From Paraglaciecola algarum (lineage in GTDB: Bacteria; Pseudomonadota; Gammaproteobacteria; Enterobacterales; Alteromonadaceae), in contig NZ_JAKGAS010000002.1 of assembly GCF_021532655.1 (NCBI RefSeq), positions 552,366 through 616,365 on the forward strand: a DNA stretch of 64,000 bases. The letters are read 5' to 3'. This document shows positions 36,299 to 45,424 of the stretch, piece after piece. How positions within the stretch are numbered: the stretch's first letter is position 1; each line of letters opens with the position of its first letter. A model generated the notes under the pieces. That model was not told the origin of the DNA, ran no database searches, and saw only the letters and a program-made list of their open reading frames with translations. The translations under genes and the position numbers were made by a program.

Positions 36299-36751
36299 AT
36301 GGATATCATATTATTAGACAAGATCGCTAACCTAGGCGGCTTGGGTGACACTGTCACTGTAAAATCAGGTTATGCTCGTAACTTCTTGTTCCCTCAAGGA
36401 AAAGCAGTTCCAGCTACTAAAGTAAACGTTGAAAAGTTTGAAGCACGTCGTGCTGAGCTAGAAGCAAAAATTGCTGAAGGCCTAGCTGCTGCACAAGCTA
36501 AAGCAGAAAAAATTGCCGCTTTGGCTGAAGTGACTATCGCTTCTCCAGCTGGTGACGAAGGTAAATTGTTCGGTTCTATCGGTACTCGCGATATTGCTGA
36601 AGCGATTACTGCTGCTGGTGTTGACGTGGTTAAATCTGAAGTTAAATTACCTACTGGTACTTTACGTGAAACTGGCGAATACGAAATTGATTTGCAAGTT
36701 CATTCAGACGTAACAACAACTATTAAACTAATCGTTATTCAAGAAGCTTAA
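36299..36751 (+). CDS. rplI: 50S ribosomal protein L9
   Basis: A 150-residue L9: [19 protein letters not shown] and [20 protein letters not shown] form the N-terminal rRNA-binding domain, followed by the long alanine- and lysine-rich connecting helix and the C-terminal domain. It is the last gene of rpsF-rpsR-rplI, 15 bases after rpsR, followed by a strong terminator. Confidence 0.98.
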   Translation: MDIILLDKIANLGGLGDTVTVKSGYARNFLFPQGKAVPATKVNVEKFEARRAELEAKIAEGLAAAQAKAEKIAALAEVTIASPAGDEGKLFGSIGTRDIAEAITAAGVDVVKSEVKLPTGTLRETGEYEIDLQVHSDVTTTIKLIVIQEA

Positions 36752-36791
36752 TTCTAATTTAAAGAATTTAAGTAGACTGAGATTTAGTGTT

Positions 36792-36829
36792 AAAAAGCCG
36801 TTTCTGGAAACAGAAACGGCTTTTTGTTT
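36792..36829 (+). terminator. Terminator of the rpsF-rpsR-rplI operon
   Basis: A 14-bp stem (36792-36805 with 36812-36825: AAAAAGCCGTTTCT/AGAAACGGCTTTTT) with a 6-base loop and a T-rich tail. The A-rich left flank lets it also serve the convergent gene. Confidence 0.92.
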
Positions 36830-36879
36830 TGGATGTCCCATCCTGATATAGATTGATAGTAACTTATATAGAAAGGCCT

Positions 36880-37410
36880 TTACTTAGCCTCACTGTATGC
36901 CTCATTTATCCAACCTAAAAGTTCAGTATCTACTTGGTTTACATCGGTAAGTTGTACTCTGTGGGTACACATAGTGCCAAAAGGGCCTGATGTTTCTAGT
37001 CTGTCTGCATGGGGTTTATCATTAAATTTCAAACCTAAATCAATACGCTTTTTAGTGCTAGGCTGAATGAGTATAAATTGTCTTTTTACCCGAAAGCTCA
37101 CCGCTGATTTTTTAGGTGATACCTCGATATCACTGCCCATTTTTATGATGTGTGCTTGTAACGAATCAAAAATTTCCTTTAACGACTCCTTACCTTTGTA
37201 CTGATTGACAATCAGATCTTCATTAGTTGAAGAGGCCGCATCAGCCTCGCGGAATTTAAGGGTGATAAAGTTGGCAAAACCATGGGTGATACCTAGCTCT
37301 TTTTTTAGGTAGCTCATGTATTCGCCATGTTTAGTGAATGGTTGTTGGGCGAGTAAGGCTTTCCACTCATCTAGGGTTTTACCAGTTTTTTCCAATAAGT
37401 TTTGTTCCAT
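36880..37410 (-). CDS. DUF4287/DUF5655-type protein
   Basis: A 176-residue soluble protein. The N-terminal ~55 residues (TGKTLDEWKALLAQ, KHGEYMSYLKKELGITHGFA) match the short helical DUF4287 module I recall, and the rest (YKGKESLKEIFDSLQAHII, VSFRVKRQFILIQPSTKKRI) resembles DUF5655, a domain seen alone or next to nucleic-acid related proteins. ATG 37410 is chosen because GGAG lies 6 bases upstream; the TTG four codons earlier overlaps that site. It follows the MOSC gene by 20 bases on the same strand, so they probably form an operon. The function is unknown. Confidence 0.75.
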   Translation of the reverse strand: MEQNLLEKTGKTLDEWKALLAQQPFTKHGEYMSYLKKELGITHGFANFITLKFREADAASSTNEDLIVNQYKGKESLKEIFDSLQAHIIKMGSDIEVSPKKSAVSFRVKRQFILIQPSTKKRIDLGLKFNDKPHADRLETSGPFGTMCTHRVQLTDVNQVDTELLGWINEAYSEAK

Positions 37411-37430
37411 GTCATGCTCCAAATTTAGGG

Positions 37431-38069
37431 TTATGTCAGGCTGAACTGTTTACAGAGTTTTTCTCGCCATTCTGGATCTAAATCAATGGCGTTAATGGTT
37501 TGTTTGATCCTACCTGTGTCGCTTACCTTGTTTTGTACCACTTCTAAAAACTTCTCAATACTAACAACTGGGTTTGGTCTATCTGTTAGTTTTACATTAT
37601 CGTTCAGCGCTATTTTTCCGCCTTTTAATACCCGGTAATACCAACCGTGAATGGCCTGTTTAGCTACAAACTTGTTTAAATTAGGAGTGTTAAACTTTTC
37701 AGCTATTTTAAAGCAAGGCATGCGCGGCCCGGACACTTGAATTTTACATTCGCCAATTTGATAGGTGTCGCCAATACATACATTATTTTCATGCATTTGG
37801 GCAATGCTCAAGTTTTCACCCATTGAACCAGGCCAGGCTTTTTTGTGGAGTAAAGGGTAAGCCTTGATGATTTTTTCGTACGAACTAATTGAATATTGAT
37901 GCAACGCCCGTTCAGGCCCACCGTGGTAACGTTTATCGATCTGCACGTCACCTAGCATACCTAGTTGGTCAATTACCGCTTGCTCACAAGGATATTTATA
38001 AATACCTGTGCGTTCATTCTTGGGGCCAATTCTTGTTACTTTCGCTGTAAATAAACCGCTAACTTTCAT
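37431..38069 (-). CDS. MOSC domain protein, YiiM-like
   Basis: A 212-residue MOSC (molybdenum cofactor sulfurase C-terminal) protein of the YiiM type. YiiM of E. coli is linked to detoxification of N-hydroxylated base analogues as a molybdenum-dependent reductase. Key blocks are DVQIDKRYHGGPERALHQY, WPGSMGENLSI and CKIQVSGPRMPCFKI, whose cysteine is the likely cofactor ligand. A helical C-terminal extension completes the YiiM layout. It is divergent from the sigma-factor gene, with 120 bases between starts. Confidence 0.9.
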   Translation of the reverse strand: MKVSGLFTAKVTRIGPKNERTGIYKYPCEQAVIDQLGMLGDVQIDKRYHGGPERALHQYSISSYEKIIKAYPLLHKKAWPGSMGENLSIAQMHENNVCIGDTYQIGECKIQVSGPRMPCFKIAEKFNTPNLNKFVAKQAIHGWYYRVLKGGKIALNDNVKLTDRPNPVVSIEKFLEVVQNKVSDTGRIKQTINAIDLDPEWREKLCKQFSLT

Positions 38070-38189
38070 TCTTGATTCAACTTAAATTTATTCTAAAAAT
38101 TATTTTTTGATCAATTAAACCTTTGTGATTTACTCTGCGACTTACCTTTTAATATCGTTACTTTTAATACTAAACCATAAGAAGCAAAT

Positions 38190-38756
38190 TTGAATAACCA
38201 AGGTAATGTCGTTGCCGCTGAGCATAAGTTTGTCACTGAGAGTGATTTAGACTTAATACGCTCTGTACAAAACGGTGATAAACGAGCCTATAACATATTG
38301 TATCAAGAATATATTGGTCAAGTGTATGGCCTATGTTATCGCCTGACTGGTGAAAAAATGCTAGCTGAAGACGCAGCCCAAGAGGTGTTTATTCAGCTTT
38401 GGCGAAAAATTAGTAATTTCAAAGGTGATAGTAAATTTTCAACTTGGTTACATACGGTCACATCAAATATAACGATTTCTTATTTGCGTAAACAAAAAGG
38501 CTGGATGCAGAAAATGTTTAATTTAGAAGACTCTGTGGCTATGAATGAACCAGCTGAGGAGTCCGTTGGGAAAGTCGATTTAGAAAGTTATGTGGTTAAA
38601 TTACCTGAACGTGCGCGGATTGTGTTTGTGTTACATGCTATTGAAGGTTATCGCCATGAAGAAATTGCACAAATGACGAATATGGCGGTGGGTTCAAGTA
38701 AAGCGCAGTTTCATCGAGCCAAACAATTGTTAAAGGAGTGGATGGGTTATGAGTAG
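38190..38756 (+). CDS. ECF-family RNA polymerase sigma factor
   Basis: A 188-residue sigma-70 factor with only regions 2 and 4. Region 2 (~22-90) has YNILYQEYIGQVYGLCYRL, AEDAAQEVFIQLW and FSTWLHTVTSNIT; region 4 (~128-185) has LPERARIVFVLHAIEGYRHE and the helix-turn-helix IAQMTNMAVGSSKAQFHRAK. The only usable start is a TTG at 38190; no strong ribosome site is visible, so the N-terminus is not certain. It overlaps the putative anti-sigma gene by 8 bases, the usual arrangement for ECF factors held inactive by a membrane partner. Confidence 0.93.
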   Translation: MNNQGNVVAAEHKFVTESDLDLIRSVQNGDKRAYNILYQEYIGQVYGLCYRLTGEKMLAEDAAQEVFIQLWRKISNFKGDSKFSTWLHTVTSNITISYLRKQKGWMQKMFNLEDSVAMNEPAEESVGKVDLESYVVKLPERARIVFVLHAIEGYRHEEIAQMTNMAVGSSKAQFHRAKQLLKEWMGYE

Positions 38757-39252
38757 TCGTTCATTTGAGCAAGATTTAGATAAACAGCTAGCTAAGCTTG
38801 GTAGGGAAAAACAGCCAGAACGGGATTTATGGCAGGGCATTGATTATGCGTTAGCTAATGAGCCAAACCAGCATGTTGAAACAATAAGAAGGCCAGTGCT
38901 GGGTAATAAACTTTATTTAGTGGCGGCAACGGTGGTTATGTTTGCATGGATGGGTTGGTTTTCGTTCAATCAGCAAACTGAAAAGTTAATCGGAAGTGAA
39001 CTTGTTGCAGCTTTAAGTGAGCAACATGAGCAACAAAAAAATGCACTCTTGGTGAGTTACGAGCAACAAACAGCCTTGACCGAAAATTGGCAGCAACAGT
39101 TGGAAGATTTAGATCAAGCAGCCGACGCCGTTAAGGCGGCCTTAAAAAATGAACCTAACAATATACCTTTATTGAAGATGTTGCAAAACGTACATCACCA
39201 ACAAATTAGTTTAATTGAACGTGTACACGCGCCTAAATGGTCGCATATTTAA
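38749..39252 (+). CDS. Putative membrane anti-sigma factor
   Basis: A 167-residue protein with a cytoplasmic N-terminal part (~1-50), one membrane span (~53-72) and a glutamine-rich, coiled-coil periplasmic part (~80-165). It has no zinc-binding anti-sigma motif (HxxxCxxC). The assignment rests on its overlap with the sigma-factor gene and single-span topology, not on a recognised domain. The periplasmic coil could sense envelope state, which would fit the DUF4097 protein encoded next. Confidence 0.7.
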   Translation: MSSRSFEQDLDKQLAKLGREKQPERDLWQGIDYALANEPNQHVETIRRPVLGNKLYLVAATVVMFAWMGWFSFNQQTEKLIGSELVAALSEQHEQQKNALLVSYEQQTALTENWQQQLEDLDQAADAVKAALKNEPNNIPLLKMLQNVHHQQISLIERVHAPKWSHI

Positions 39253-39275
39253 AGTATTGGATTGTGGAGAATAGA

Positions 39276-40232
39276 ATGAACAAGTTAGTGATTTGGCTAA
39301 GTGTATTGGGATTAACCTTTAACGTTTTTGCTGGGCAAATAGTAAATGAGTCTGTACAAGCTGAAGCCAATGGTTACGTGAAAATTGAACATATAAATGG
39401 TCAAGCAAAAGTGCGTGTTTGGGATAAAAGTGAAGTAAAAGTTCAGGGCAACTTGAGTGAGCGTACTAAAGAATTTATTTTTGAGCGAGATGGCAATGAA
39501 GTTGTGATTAAAGTCAAAGTTAACAACTCAAGCGGTTGGAAAAGCTGGGGTTCAGACAAGGGTGATGACTTAGAAATTTATGTGCCGAAAATGAGTCAAG
39601 TATATTACAGCTCAGTCAACGCTAAAGTGGACATTGAAGGTGTAAAAGGTAGTGCCACTATCGACACAGTAAACGGTGCTATTTCAGCGAAAAACTTAGC
39701 TGGGCGAATTAGAATTGAGTCGGTGAATGGGCAAGTATTAGCTGATGAATTAGCAGGCAGCGTTAAAATTGAAACCGTAAACGGTGATATTCGTTCAAAA
39801 AGTAGGAATGGTAAAAAAGACCAATACAATTCAGTGAACGGTGATATTGACATAACAAGTGCAAGTGCTCAGGTTAGCCTGGAAACTGTGAATGGTGATT
39901 CTCAGTTGGTGCTTGAGCAAGTTCAACAATTGAATATTAGCAGCGTAAATGGGGATCTCGTTGCCAAAATGGACCTAACTAAAGACGGCGAAGTTGATGC
40001 CAGCTCGGTGGGTGGCGATATCAGTTTGTATTTTCAAGAGGGGGTGTCAGTTAAGTTTGATATTGAAGCCCATGCTGATGGTAGCATTTCAAATAAGCTG
40101 TCTAAACACAAAATGCAAAAGGCTAATTATGGACCTAGCCGTTGGTTAGAGTTCTCTTTAAACGGTGGAAATGCCCGAGTAAACGTAACTACAGTTAATG
40201 GTGATATTGAATTAGAAAGGCGCGACAAATAA
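39276..40232 (+). CDS. Exported DUF4097-type beta-repeat protein
   Basis: A 318-residue protein with a signal peptide (MNKLVIWLSVLGLTFNVFAG) and a right-handed beta-solenoid built of ~20-residue repeats marked by [ST]-V-N-G-[DAQ] turns: DTVNGAIS, ESVNGQVL, ETVNGDIR, NSVNGDID, ETVNGDSQ, SSVNGDLV, SSVGGDIS and TTVNGDIE. DUF4097 proteins commonly follow sigma/anti-sigma pairs in marine gammaproteobacteria. ATG 39276 has GGAG 6 bases upstream; an earlier in-frame ATG lies inside the preceding gene. It is probably part of the ECF operon and perhaps its effector or sensor; the role is not known. Confidence 0.85.
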   Translation: MNKLVIWLSVLGLTFNVFAGQIVNESVQAEANGYVKIEHINGQAKVRVWDKSEVKVQGNLSERTKEFIFERDGNEVVIKVKVNNSSGWKSWGSDKGDDLEIYVPKMSQVYYSSVNAKVDIEGVKGSATIDTVNGAISAKNLAGRIRIESVNGQVLADELAGSVKIETVNGDIRSKSRNGKKDQYNSVNGDIDITSASAQVSLETVNGDSQLVLEQVQQLNISSVNGDLVAKMDLTKDGEVDASSVGGDISLYFQEGVSVKFDIEAHADGSISNKLSKHKMQKANYGPSRWLEFSLNGGNARVNVTTVNGDIELERRDK

Positions 40233-40233
40233 C

Positions 40234-41205
40234 TTAAGCGGCTCTTTCAACGGCAATATGAGCCAATCCAATTAATGCTTGTTTATAATCGGATTCAGGT
40301 AAAGGTACTAGAGCGTCAATAGCCTGCTTTGATGCTTTAAGGGCTTGCTGTTTAGTATAATCTAGCGCACCGGTTTGCTGCATGGTTGACATAATTTCGT
40401 CAAAATGTTGCATACCATTGCCGCTTTCAATTGCTTCTTTTATTTGTGCAGCTTGTTTATCATTTCCGTGCCACATGGCATAAAGCAGGGGCAGGGTAGG
40501 TTTACCTTCTGCTAGATCGTCACCGGCATTTTTGCCCATAGTTTCTGCATCTGCAGCATAGTCTAAAATATCATCTACCAGTTGAAATGCAGTACCAAGA
40601 TACTTTCCATAATCTTGCATAGCCAACTCAATATCGTCAGTTTGATCGGTCAATACCGCGGCTAATAATGTGGCTGCTTCAAATAATCTAGCAGTTTTAC
40701 TATATATAACCTGCATATAACTTTGTTCGCTGGTGTCAGGATCATTACAGTTCATTAACTGCAGAACTTCGCCTTCGGCTATGACGTTGGTGGCGTCAGA
40801 CAGTATTTCCATCACGCGCATTCTTTTTAATGTCACCATCATTTGGAAAGAGCGGGTATATAAGAAATCACCAACTAGCACACTTGCTTGATTACCAAAT
40901 ACAGCATTAGCCGTTTCTTTACCTCTGCGTAGGGTTGATTCGTCAACTACGTCGTCATGTAATAAGGTAGCGGTATGAATAAATTCAATAATAGCGGCTA
41001 GGGTATGATGTTCAGAAGATTGGATGTTGACCGCGCGGGCAGCTAGCACTGTGAGTAAAGGTCTTAGTCGTTTGCCTCCACTATTCACTATATAAAAGCC
41101 TAATTGATTGATCAGGGCTACGTCTGAATTGACTTGATTTTGAATTAACTCGTTGACCGCCATCATGTCGTCATGAGCTAGTAAATTGATATTTTCAAGG
41201 TCCAT
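40234..41205 (-). CDS. ispB: Octaprenyl diphosphate synthase
   Basis: A 323-residue trans-prenyltransferase making the ubiquinone/menaquinone side chain. The first Asp-rich motif is LLHDDVVDESTLRRGK and the second is QLVDDILDYAAD; GGKRLRPLLTVLAA is the IPP-binding region. Length and divergent orientation from rplU are as in E. coli. It ends one base away from the convergent DUF4097 gene with no terminator between them. Confidence 0.96.
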   Translation of the reverse strand: MDLENINLLAHDDMMAVNELIQNQVNSDVALINQLGFYIVNSGGKRLRPLLTVLAARAVNIQSSEHHTLAAIIEFIHTATLLHDDVVDESTLRRGKETANAVFGNQASVLVGDFLYTRSFQMMVTLKRMRVMEILSDATNVIAEGEVLQLMNCNDPDTSEQSYMQVIYSKTARLFEAATLLAAVLTDQTDDIELAMQDYGKYLGTAFQLVDDILDYAADAETMGKNAGDDLAEGKPTLPLLYAMWHGNDKQAAQIKEAIESGNGMQHFDEIMSTMQQTGALDYTKQQALKASKQAIDALVPLPESDYKQALIGLAHIAVERAA

Positions 41206-41365
41206 ACAGTCGAGTATCTGCCTGTTAAAGTTATATTAAAATTTAGTGCTCTCGGATTTTACAGAAATTTATCGGGGTATCCAGTCTTGTGAGGGTCAAA
41301 AGTGCCGAAATTATTGGCCTGTGGCAAAACGTTTGATATTTAACCAAATTAATTGGAAATTGGGC

Positions 41366-41394
41366 TTGCTTGGGGGTATCTGTTCACGTACAAT
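41366..41394 (+). promoter_or_regulatory. Probable promoter of rplU-rpmA
   Basis: TTGCTT (41366-41371), a 17-base spacer, TACAAT (41389-41394), then TCGCGCCC. The discriminator is the same TCGCGCC seen at the rpsF promoter. Confidence 0.65.
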
Positions 41395-41445
41395 TCGCGC
41401 CCTGTTTTTGAATATAGCGTCAAGAGACGCAGAGCGGAGTTTATT

Positions 41446-41757
41446 ATGTACGCGGTTTTCCAAAGTGGTGGCAAACAACACCGTGTGGCTGAAGGCCAAA
41501 CCGTTCGCCTAGAAAAAATCGAAGTGGCTCCTGGTGAGTCAGTTGAATTCGATGACATCTTAATGGTGAGCAATGGTGAAGATATTAAAATTGGTACCCC
41601 ATTCGTAAGCGGTGGGAAAGTTACAGCTGAAGTTGTAACTCACGGACGTGGCGAGAAAGTAAAAATCGTTAAGTTCCGTCGTCGTAAGCATTCACGTACC
41701 CAAATGGGTCACCGTCAGTGGTTCACGGAAGTGAAAATCACTGGTATTAGCGCTTAA
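41446..41757 (+). CDS. rplU: 50S ribosomal protein L21
   Basis: A 103-residue L21, the same length as E. coli. [20 protein letters not shown] and [19 protein letters not shown] are diagnostic. An open frame continues upstream to 41353, but ATG 41446 with GGAG just before it gives the family start. It is first in rplU-rpmA. Confidence 0.98.
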   Translation: MYAVFQSGGKQHRVAEGQTVRLEKIEVAPGESVEFDDILMVSNGEDIKIGTPFVSGGKVTAEVVTHGRGEKVKIVKFRRRKHSRTQMGHRQWFTEVKITGISA

Positions 41758-41772
41758 TAGGAGTATATACAA

Positions 41773-42030
41773 ATGGCACATAAAAAAGCTGGTGGTAGTA
41801 CTAACAACGGCCGTGATTCAGAAAGTAAACGTTTAGGTGTTAAACGTTACGGTGGTGAATCAGTTTTAGCTGGTAACATTATTGTTCGTCAACGTGGTAC
41901 TAAATTCCACGCTGGTAACAACATGGGTATCGGTAAAGACCACACTTTATTTGCTTTGTCTGACGGCAAGGTTCAATTTGAAGTGAAAGGCCCTAAAAAC
42001 CGTAAATTTGTAAGCATAGTTGCTGAATAA
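41773..42030 (+). CDS. rpmA: 50S ribosomal protein L27
   Basis: An 85-residue L27: [20 protein letters not shown] reaches toward the peptidyl-transferase centre, and [20 protein letters not shown] is conserved. It starts 15 bases after rplU and is followed by a strong terminator. Confidence 0.98.
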   Translation: MAHKKAGGSTNNGRDSESKRLGVKRYGGESVLAGNIIVRQRGTKFHAGNNMGIGKDHTLFALSDGKVQFEVKGPKNRKFVSIVAE

Positions 42031-42054
42031 TTTACGATTTAAAATATTTAAAGA

Positions 42055-42080
42055 AGCCCCGCTTTATGCGGGGCTTTTTA
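42055..42080 (+). terminator. Terminator of rplU-rpmA
   Basis: AGCCCCGC (42055-42062) and GCGGGGCT (42068-42075) with a 5-base loop and a T run. It separates the ribosomal genes from obgE. Confidence 0.92.
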
Positions 42081-42166
42081 TTGAAGCTCTAAAAAGTCTG
42101 TGCTGCAATTTCTGTTGTGAACAGACTATACTCGATTCAATTGAGTCAGAATCAAGGTGTGATTAA

Positions 42167-43333
<1,167 letters not shown>

Positions 43334-43376
43334 GTAAACTCTCGCTAAGAGGGTAATTATTTATTCCGAATCTTAT

Positions 43377-43407
43377 AAAAGGCTAGAAAGATATTTCTGG
43401 CCTTTTG
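43377..43407 (+). terminator. Terminator of obgE
   Basis: A 13-bp stem with one G-T pair: AAAAGGCTAGAAA (43377-43389) with TTTCTGGCCTTTT (43394-43406). Confidence 0.8.
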
Positions 43408-43469
43408 CATTTATTGTATACTGGATTTATATTCCCTTGCTTGTTTTTAGCTATCCTTAAAACTTTATT

Positions 43470-43991
43470 ATGATGAAAATTTCAATGATCGCCGCCATGG
43501 CCAATAACCGTGTAATTGGTGCGAATAACGGCATGCCTTGGCATTTACCAGCAGATTTAAAGCACTTTAAAAGAACGACTTTAGGCAAACCTATCATCAT
43601 GGGTCGCAAAACTTATGAGTCCATTGGTAGAGCGCTACCCGGCCGCCTGAATATAGTGGTCACTTCAGACAGGAACTACGTTCTTGATGATGCGACAGTG
43701 GTCAATAGTTGTGAACAAGCCATATCTGTAGCAACTACTCATTTTTCTGATGGCGAGAATACTAATGCTGAAGTGATGATCATAGGTGGCGGTACTATTT
43801 ATCTGCATTTTTTACCTTTTTGTCATCGATTGTATTTAACTCAAATTGATTTGACCGTTGCTGGAGATACCTATTTCCCTGATTATCAGGCTGAGTCTGA
43901 CTGGCAGGAAATAGAAAGTGAATCTCATCAATCTGATGAGAAAAACGCCTATGATTATCGATTTGTTACTTTTGAGAAACAGGCAGTTTAG
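43470..43991 (+). CDS. folA: Dihydrofolate reductase
   Basis: A 173-residue enzyme reducing dihydrofolate to tetrahydrofolate. MIAAMANNRVIGANNGMPWH covers the Met20 loop, LPADLKHFKRTTLGKP contains the substrate-binding Asp, IIMGRKTYESIG binds NADPH, and IIGGGTIY and FVTFEKQ are conserved. Two consecutive ATGs are possible starts (43470, 43473). It overlaps the convergent membrane protein gene by 26 bases. No unusual substitution is evident around the active site. Confidence 0.97.
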   Translation: MMKISMIAAMANNRVIGANNGMPWHLPADLKHFKRTTLGKPIIMGRKTYESIGRALPGRLNIVVTSDRNYVLDDATVVNSCEQAISVATTHFSDGENTNAEVMIIGGGTIYLHFLPFCHRLYLTQIDLTVAGDTYFPDYQAESDWQEIESESHQSDEKNAYDYRFVTFEKQAV

Positions 43992-44496
43992 GTTTTTTCA
44001 ACAAAGCAAAGGTATACATGTAGCCATAAATTGCTGTTATTAGGATGCTCGGTGTAACCGTTAGCCAAAGGTTAGGTGTGTGATTTAACCAGTTCACCCC
44101 AATGGCAATACTGGCTTGTACCGTGATTGGTAAAATAGGGGCAAGCAAAGATCCTGGAATTTTACTATTATTGAAATAAGTAGCAGAGGTATCTAAAGCA
44201 TTTCTGAAGGTTTTAAAAATAGTTATATTTTGAGTGGTTTTTGAGTGCACAGTGCAAATTATCGGCACAATAAATATTAGAGATAAACTATTACTACCAA
44301 ATTTTGCCACTGATTTTTCAAGTATAAACGTAAATAAAAGGGTTATTGTTGCGCTAAGAGTCCCTTGAACTAGCGCTGATCTAAGCACTAAATCTCCATC
44401 CTCACTCACCATACTATTGGCCCAATAGGACCAAGCAAAATAAAAAACAAATGATATTAGCGCTGAGATAATTAACCTAATTGTTGAAAGGGACAT
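43966..44496 (-). CDS. Four-span membrane protein of unknown function
   Basis: A 176-residue hydrophobic protein with about four membrane segments (~7-27, ~43-62, ~72-85 and ~145-167) plus a possible fifth (~118-135). No catalytic or transport motif is recognised. The sequence LVQGTLSATITLLFTFILEK is characteristic but not assignable. Its end overlaps the end of folA. It has no obvious partner. Confidence 0.65.
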   Translation of the reverse strand: MSLSTIRLIISALISFVFYFAWSYWANSMVSEDGDLVLRSALVQGTLSATITLLFTFILEKSVAKFGSNSLSLIFIVPIICTVHSKTTQNITIFKTFRNALDTSATYFNNSKIPGSLLAPILPITVQASIAIGVNWLNHTPNLWLTVTPSILITAIYGYMYTFALLKKPKLPVSQK

Positions 44497-44681
44497 ATAT
44501 TGCTACTTAGATAGACTTCGGTGGTTGTTTAAGAGTAAAAATACAAGTTCAATAACAAAAAACAGGCAATGGGATATAAAATTAACCAAATAAATCAATA
44601 GGTTAATACTAAAGGCTTATGTTCTTAGTTTATTAGCAATTGTAGACTCTACCCAAATAATTATAAAGGTGCATGGTTTTA

Positions 44682-45407
44682 ATGAAAAAAGTTTTTGGGG
44701 TAGTGTTTTTCTTTTGTCTATCAGTAAAGTTTGCACAAGCGGGGCTGATTCAGTGGGATGCATTTAACACGGGCGATGAACTAGCAGTAAAAGATCAATC
44801 AACCGGATTGATCTGGCTCGATTTATCCCAAACAGCCGGCATAAATTACAATAATGTCAGTAGTTTATTTGCTGGATGGGAGTTGCCGAATTATTCGCTT
44901 GTTGAAAGCTTATTAGATAACGTATTTCCAGACGTTAATTTTATTGGCACAATTGGAGAGCCCAAAAAGTATGAACAAAAGTGTGCCAATACTACAAGTT
45001 GTTATACGTCTGCCATATACTGGCAGTCCTTATTTGGATCTGTAGTAGGTTCGCAATATTATCAAACTTTATCTTATGGTTTTTATAGCGATAGCGATGA
45101 TATTTTGCGAATGGGTGGGGCTTATGTAAACGGGTCGGGATCAGCTAATCGTTATGGCGTCGACTTCACGGAAAACTACTCTACTAATTATCAAAACAAG
45201 TTTACTAATGGTGATTACCAAAATTATAGTACCTTTTTGATAAAGTCAGATTCGATTGTCAGGCAGGCACCCATCATGAAAACAAGTACATTCAGTACGA
45301 ATACAACCCCAGTTTCTGAACCCAACAGTATGTTATTTTTTAGCTCTCTATTTTTACTCATCCTGCTGCAAAGAAAGAGATTCAATATTTGTATTCCACA
45401 GGTGTGA
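44682..45407 (+). CDS. Secreted protein with PEP-CTERM-like tail, DUF1566-like
   Basis: A 241-residue exported protein. The signal peptide (MKKVFGVVFFFCLSVKFAQA) is followed by a domain with DUF1566-like features: VKDQSTGLIWLDLSQT, then SLFAGWELPNYSLVESLLD and tryptophans in the pattern of Legionella/Lcl-type repeats. Its C-terminus, VSEPNSMLFFSSLFLLILLQ then RKRF, has the motif-TM-basic layout of PEP-CTERM sorting signals (VSEP in place of VPEP). It ends 17 bases before the flippase gene on the same strand and so appears to head the polysaccharide operon. ATG 44673 is an alternative start three codons upstream. Confidence 0.78.
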   Translation: MKKVFGVVFFFCLSVKFAQAGLIQWDAFNTGDELAVKDQSTGLIWLDLSQTAGINYNNVSSLFAGWELPNYSLVESLLDNVFPDVNFIGTIGEPKKYEQKCANTTSCYTSAIYWQSLFGSVVGSQYYQTLSYGFYSDSDDILRMGGAYVNGSGSANRYGVDFTENYSTNYQNKFTNGDYQNYSTFLIKSDSIVRQAPIMKTSTFSTNTTPVSEPNSMLFFSSLFLLILLQRKRFNICIPQV

Positions 45408-45424
45408 GTGTGGATTGTTATTGA

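Noticed and set aside
39605..39853. Repetitive DNA within the DUF4097 gene as a possible tandem repeat array
   Set aside because: The periodicity comes from protein-level VNGD turns about 20 residues apart; the DNA units are too diverged to be a separate repeat or CRISPR-like array.
41246..41512. Plus-strand frame over the rplU promoter and start
   Set aside because: It overlaps the promoter and the N-terminal part of rplU in another frame; rplU is certain.
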